Assembly (NCBI RefSeq): GCF_036373705.1
Contig: NC_089867.1
Span: 20,145,823 to 20,209,822, forward strand
Source: Amia ocellicauda
Taxonomy: Eukaryota; Chordata; Actinopteri; Amiiformes; Amiidae
Direction: 5' to 3'
Length of the DNA stretch: 64,000 bases
This document shows positions 59,661 through 64,000 of the stretch, piece after piece. Position numbers and translations under genes: made by a program. The notes under the pieces were generated by a model. The model worked only from the letters and a program-made list of their open reading frames with translations, had not been told where the DNA came from and did not search any database. Within the stretch, counting starts at the first letter, position 1. Each line of letters starts with the position of its first letter.

Positions 59661-60480
59661 ACTCATTTAGCAAAATGGCATGGACATGGTCAGAAACAAT
59701 GCTCAGGTAGGCCGTGGCATTTAAACGATGCCCAATTGACACTAAGGGGCCTAAAGTGTGCCAAGAAAACATCCCCCACACCATTACACCACCACCAGCA
59801 GCCTGCACAGTGGTAACAAGGCATGATGGATCCATGTTCTCATTCTGTTTACGCCAAATTCTGACTCTACCATCTGAATGTCTCCAGTCTTCAACTGTCC
59901 AATTTTGGTGAGCTTGTGCAAATTGTAGCCTCTTTTTCCTATTTGTAGTGGAGATGAGTGGTACCCGGTGGGGTCTTCTGCTGTTGTAGCCCATCCGCCT
60001 CAAGGTTGTACGTGTTGTGGCTTCACAAATGCTTTGCTGCATACCTCGGTTGTAACGAGTGCTTATTTCAGTCAAAGTTGCTCTTCTATCAGCTTGAATC
60101 AGTCGGCCCATTCTCCTCTGACCTCTAGCATCAACAAGGCATTTTCGCCCACAGGACTGCCGCATACTGGATGTTTTTCCCTTTTCACACCATTCTTTGT
60201 AAACCCTAGAAATGGTTGTGCGTGAAAATCCCAGTAACTGAGCAGATTGTGAAATACTCAGACCGGCCCGTCTGGCACCAACAACCATGCCACGCTCAAA
60301 ATTGCTTAAATCACCTTTCTTTCCCATTCAGACATTCAGTTTGGAGTTCAGGAGATTGTCTTGACCAGGACCACACCCCTAAATGCATTGAAGCAACTGC
60401 CATGTGATTGGTTGGTTAGATAATTGCATTAATGAGAAATTGAACAGGTGTTCCTAATAATCCTTTAGGTGAGTGTATAC
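59655..60480 (-). mobile_element. Tc1-like transposon, minus strand, truncated
   Basis: The transposase begins at 60327 on the minus strand: MGKKGDLSNFERGMVVGARR, then the helix-turn-helix (SISQSAQLLGFSRTTISRVY) and a second DNA-binding part (ADRRATLTEISTRYN). A partial catalytic domain follows (GGGVMVWGMFSWHTLGPL). The segment after NWTVEDWR that should carry the first catalytic Asp is missing, and the C-terminus is replaced by LINE sequence at about 59655. The outer right end is tccttt then aggtgagtgta at 60465-60478. Confidence 0.9.
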
Positions 60481-61630
60481 ACCTGTTCTGAAAGTCCCCA
60501 GAGTCTGCAACACCGTCAAGCAAGTGGCACCGCCAAGCAAGTGGCACCGCCAAGCAAGTGGCAGTGGCACCGCCAAACAAGTGGCACCATGATAACCAAG
60601 GAGCTCTCCAAACAGGTCAGGGACAAAGTTGTGGAGAAGTAGAGATCAGGGTTCCCATCCCACTGAGCACCAATAAATCCATTATTGAAAAATTGAAAGA
60701 ATATGGCACCACAACAAACCTGCCAAGAGAGGGCAGCCCACCAAAACTCACAGACCAGGCAAGGACGGCATTAATCAGAGAGGCAACAAAGAGACCAAAG
60801 ATAACCATGAAGGAGCTGCAAAGCTCCACAGCGGAGATTGAAGTATCTGTCTATAGGACCACTTTAAGCTGTACACTCTACAGAGCTGGGCTTTATGGAA
60901 GAGTGTCCAGAAAAAAAGCCTTTGCTTAAAGCAAACAAATTTGCTGTTTGCCAAAAGGCATATGGGAGACTCCACAAACATATGGAAGAAGGTACTCTGG
61001 TCAGATGAGACTAAAATTGAGCTTTTTGGCCATCAAGGCAAACGCTATGTCTGGTGCAAACCCAGCACCTCGCATCACCCCAAGAACACCATGCTGTGGC
61101 ATCGTGCTGTGGGATGTTTTTCATCAGCAGGGACTAGGAAACTGGTCAGAATTGATGGAATGATGGATGGCGCTAATTACAGGGAAATTCTTGAGGGAAA
61201 CCTGTTAGTCTTCCAGAGATTTGAGACTGGGACAGAGGTTCACTTTCCAGCAGGACAATGACCGTAAGCATACTGCTAAAGCAACACTCGTGTGGTTTAA
61301 GGGGAAACATTTAAATGTCTTGGAATGGCCTAGTCAAAGCCCAGACCTCAATCCAATTGCAAATCTGTGGTATGACTTTAAGATTGCTGTGCAACCAGTG
61401 GAACCCATCCAACTTGAATGAGCTGGAGCAGTTTTGCCTTGAAGAAGTATTGACTTTGGGGGGGTGAATAGTTATGCACGCTGAAGTTTTCTGTTTTTTT
61501 TCTTCAAAGTGGTAGCATGTTGTGTAAATCAAATGATGCAAACCCCCAAAATTTTTATTCCAGGTTGTAAGGCAACAAAATAGGAAAAATGCCAAGGGGG
61601 TGAATAATTTTTGCAAGGCACTGTACAGGT
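60481..61630 (+). mobile_element. Tc1-like transposon, plus strand, dead
   Basis: A second Tc1 copy in the opposite orientation, in many frames. Visible parts: KELSKQVRDKVVEKY (60597), LTDQARTALIREAT (60748), [20 protein letters not shown] (60986-61045), [18 protein letters not shown] (61096-61150), and the C-terminal LEWPSQSPDLNPIANLWYD (61320-61376). The right end reads gcaaaaattattcacccc in reverse (61590-61620). In-frame stops and shifts are frequent. Confidence 0.9.
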
Positions 61631-61828
61631 TGTTACTAAACATTTAACTACCACTCCATAGAAATTAAGAGCATGGAGTTCAAAGTCCAATGTATTCATG
61701 TTTTTATACATGTGGGGGGGGAGGGGGGAAAGGTAAATATCCTTTGTGTTGGATACCTGTCTGTTTGGATGTTTTGTGATTTCCACCAGATCTGTTACCC
61801 CCACTGTGTGCTCTGAGTTCCTCAGATC

Positions 61829-62213
61829 ATGAAGAGAAGACCCTGGACAATGTCACTCGACATTAAAACCACATATTGGAAAGTAAGTTTGTTTTTGTTA
61901 TTTAAATTTAACTATTAGCTGTTTGTGACTAATTTCATTTTATTTATTATATTGTTTGAGGAGGTTTAGTAGATGTTCTAAAAAGTAAAGTAAAACTTAT
62001 TATATCACGATTATCCATTTTATGGAAGAGTGTGATTTAATTTTGTTTATTGTATTTTGCATCCTAAAACTGGTAGAATTATAATCAGTTGATTTGGTAG
62101 GAATTAAGTGCCATACAAATTGACCAGCTGTGTGAAAGAGAACATTTAATATACCAAGCTGAGAAAGCATAGTTTGTCAATTAATGATTAACATTTGAGA
62201 CTGGACATTGAGT

Positions 62214-62301
<88 letters not shown>

Positions 62302-63277
62302 ACTCAAAGGTTCAATGATTTTACATTATTTAAAATGTACTCAAGATTCAGGTTTCTGCAATGTAATGATTCCAAAACTCAAAGTAATTATCAGTATCTT
62401 TCTACAACTGTCAGTATTTTGTATTTTTTTGAATGTATGGAACAGTGTAACTTTTTGAATCCCAAAACCTCTGCATTTTTTTAAAGTTCATGTTATGACA
62501 AACTGGATGCATTTCATACTAAAAATAAGTTATTTGTATCTAATTTCTTTATTTTCAGATAAAGACAATACTGTTCCTGCTCTTTCTATGTAAACTGTGC
62601 AGTGGGTGTGGCCGTGCAGAATACAGTATAAATGGAGAGTGCTGTCCTATGTGCCCCCCAGGTAAATGGAAGGAAGCCAGGCATGTGTGGGGAATGGAGT
62701 GGAGGTCGAGTGAACATAATTGTGAATTTATTTAGACTGCAGTAAGTGTGCAGTCTTAAATTTATATATTAAGTTATGGAAGCATATTTTGTCCTTTTTA
62801 AATCTCTTAATGTTGTAAGTGAAGTTCCACCCTAGTTGTGGAGAGCAGCAGGCTCTTCTACATTTCGGACATCTGAGCTCTCTGTAAGTGAACTGTTTGA
62901 GGCCTAGACCAAATCACAGCTGTGAATCTTAGTTATTGCTCTTAATTGGTCACAGTTGCCATTTGATGCAACACTTCGTGATGACTGATTGATGGCTTAC
63001 AGATACTGTATCTATTGTGCTTGTCTTTCTAAACTTCAGTCAATCTTGGTGGCCTGTTCTTTCCATGTCAGTCGTGCTGTACAGTGTTTGTTGTCATGTC
63101 AGTGCAGTGTGTTGTTCTGACTGGACTGGTCATCTTAATCCTCATCACTAGGCAGTAGAGTTCACCGCCACTGTACAGACTTCTCCAGCACCTCCTGTGT
63201 ACCTTGTGGTGATGAAACCTTCACTGACCAGCCTAATGGGTTAGATAAATGCCGGGTGTGTAGTGTCTGTGATGCAG
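61829..63277 (+). CDS. TNFRSF14 (HVEM)-like receptor 3, first three exons (gene cut by window)
   Basis: Exons 61829-61882, 62559-62661 and 63152-63277 are in phase. Exon 1 reads MKRRPWTMSLDIKTTYWK. The second Met (MSLDIKTT) corresponds to the start of receptor 2, so either may be used. Exon 2 is almost identical to that of receptor 2 (IKTILFLLFLCKLCSGCGR, then EYSINGECCPMCPPG). Exon 3 covers CRD2 (TDFSSTSCVPCGDETFT, CRVCSVCDAG) with more differences. Intron sequences also match receptor 2, which makes this a recent duplicate. The remaining cysteine-rich domains and membrane end lie to the right, so it is unknown whether this copy keeps a signalling tail. Confidence 0.85.
62219..62297. repeat. 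(AT)n microsatellite in receptor 3 intron 1
   Basis: About 39 uninterrupted AT units. Open frames that read as Tyr-Ile repeats are artefacts of the dinucleotide run. Confidence 0.97.
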
Positions 63278-64000
63278 GTGAGTATACTACTACAATGTGT
63301 GAAGAGATGTTGTCCTGATGGATGCTGAAGAATCGCATTTCTGTTGTAGTGTCCTATAATAGTTGTTTCAGACTGTAAGAAATAACCACACCCTATTACA
63401 ACCCTCGTATTTATAACCCACACTTTCCATTACTATATTATGGCCTTTGATCTGCACCAATCAGCACCCACTTACACTTCACCAAACATATCAGGTAACT
63501 GCATACACATAGCCTTACTGATATACACCCTATGACTACAGGGTTAGAGATAGACGTAGTATGGGGGTGGGGAGTTTTCGGTTTTTAGCTCATTTCTTTC
63601 GCTGTACCGAAAGGAGGGACTGAAGAGTTGCATTTCTTTCCCTGTATGTCTGAGTGAACAAGGTCACGGTCTTACTGTGCTACAGTACTGTGCTATAGTT
63701 CAACCCTGATACCTAGAAGAACAGGGTCTGATAAGAACTAGTTTTCACCAGTAATTTGGGCTTGATACATCGTACAATCCCCCCTTTATATTAAACAATT
63801 ACGTATGCCTTAATTTTCCCCGGTTTAGCCATATATGGGATTTCCAGTTGTCTGGCAGAAACCGAACTACCACTCATCATGGGACAGACATGTGGGCATT
63901 ATGATCTTTCTCTCCCGTCTGGTCTGCATAAAAGTGCCTGTAGTTTGTAACTTCTCTATGACTGTTCTTGAGAATTTAACCTCTTCCATGCAGCTGCTGG
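63278..64000 (+). other. Intron of receptor 3 to window end
   Basis: It begins with gtgagtatac followed by sequence close to receptor 2 intron 3 (gaagagatgttgtcctgatg), then diverges. The expected CRD3 exon (VCxC...GHYC-like) is not present up to 64000. Confidence 0.55.

Noticed and set aside
62195-62458. Frame with alternating Tyr-Ile residues
   Set aside because: It is a translation of the (AT)n run with short random ends.

Overview
This is a stretch of vertebrate nuclear DNA. It is AT-rich, its genes are split by introns with GT/AG splice sites, and it is heavily loaded with Tc1/mariner transposons and their miniature derivatives, CR1- and L2-like LINEs and tRNA-type SINEs. The repeat mix and the TNFRSF14-like gene family point to a ray-finned fish. 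An early-branching (non-teleost or basal teleost) lineage is my guess, but I cannot fix the species.

Layout. The left edge holds the last coding exon of LRRC47 (+). After it come a dead Tc1-like element and an unidentified acidic ORF (2370-3383) split by a 3' LINE fragment with an 8-bp target-site duplication. SMIM1 (-, two coding exons) lies at 6462-6944, followed by a CR1-type LINE remnant and a pair of ~640-bp direct repeats. MAD2L2/REV7 (+, eight coding exons, 211 residues) spans 17683-21370. A 12-exon coiled-coil gene (-, 23304-33573), best read as CCDC27, follows. LRRC47, SMIM1 and CCDC27 are also neighbours in human 1p36.32, with the same relative orientations. MAD2L2 sits elsewhere on human 1p36, so its place inside this block is a rearrangement in one of the two lineages.

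The right half (34.5-64 kb) is a tandem cluster of three TNFRSF14 (HVEM)-like receptor genes, all on +. Gene 1 is complete (193 residues) and ends in a hydrophobic segment with no cytoplasmic tail. Gene 2 is complete (227 residues) and has a membrane span followed by only eight residues. Gene 3 is cut by the window edge after three exons. None of the complete copies has room for a TRAF-binding tail, so they look like membrane-tethered decoys or pure ligands for partner receptors. The cluster has clear traces of recent duplication: matching introns and 3' flanks, and a 1187-bp head-to-tail duplication that carries the first coding exon of gene 2 together with a LINE fragment.

MAD2L2 (DNA repair and mitosis), SMIM1 (red-cell membrane), LRRC47 (cytosolic) and the receptors (immune signalling) do not form a functional unit. 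The grouping is syntenic only. The most interesting biology is the tail-less receptor cluster with duplicated first exons. All exon models were built by hand from splice signals, frame and phase, with no alignment or transcript data.
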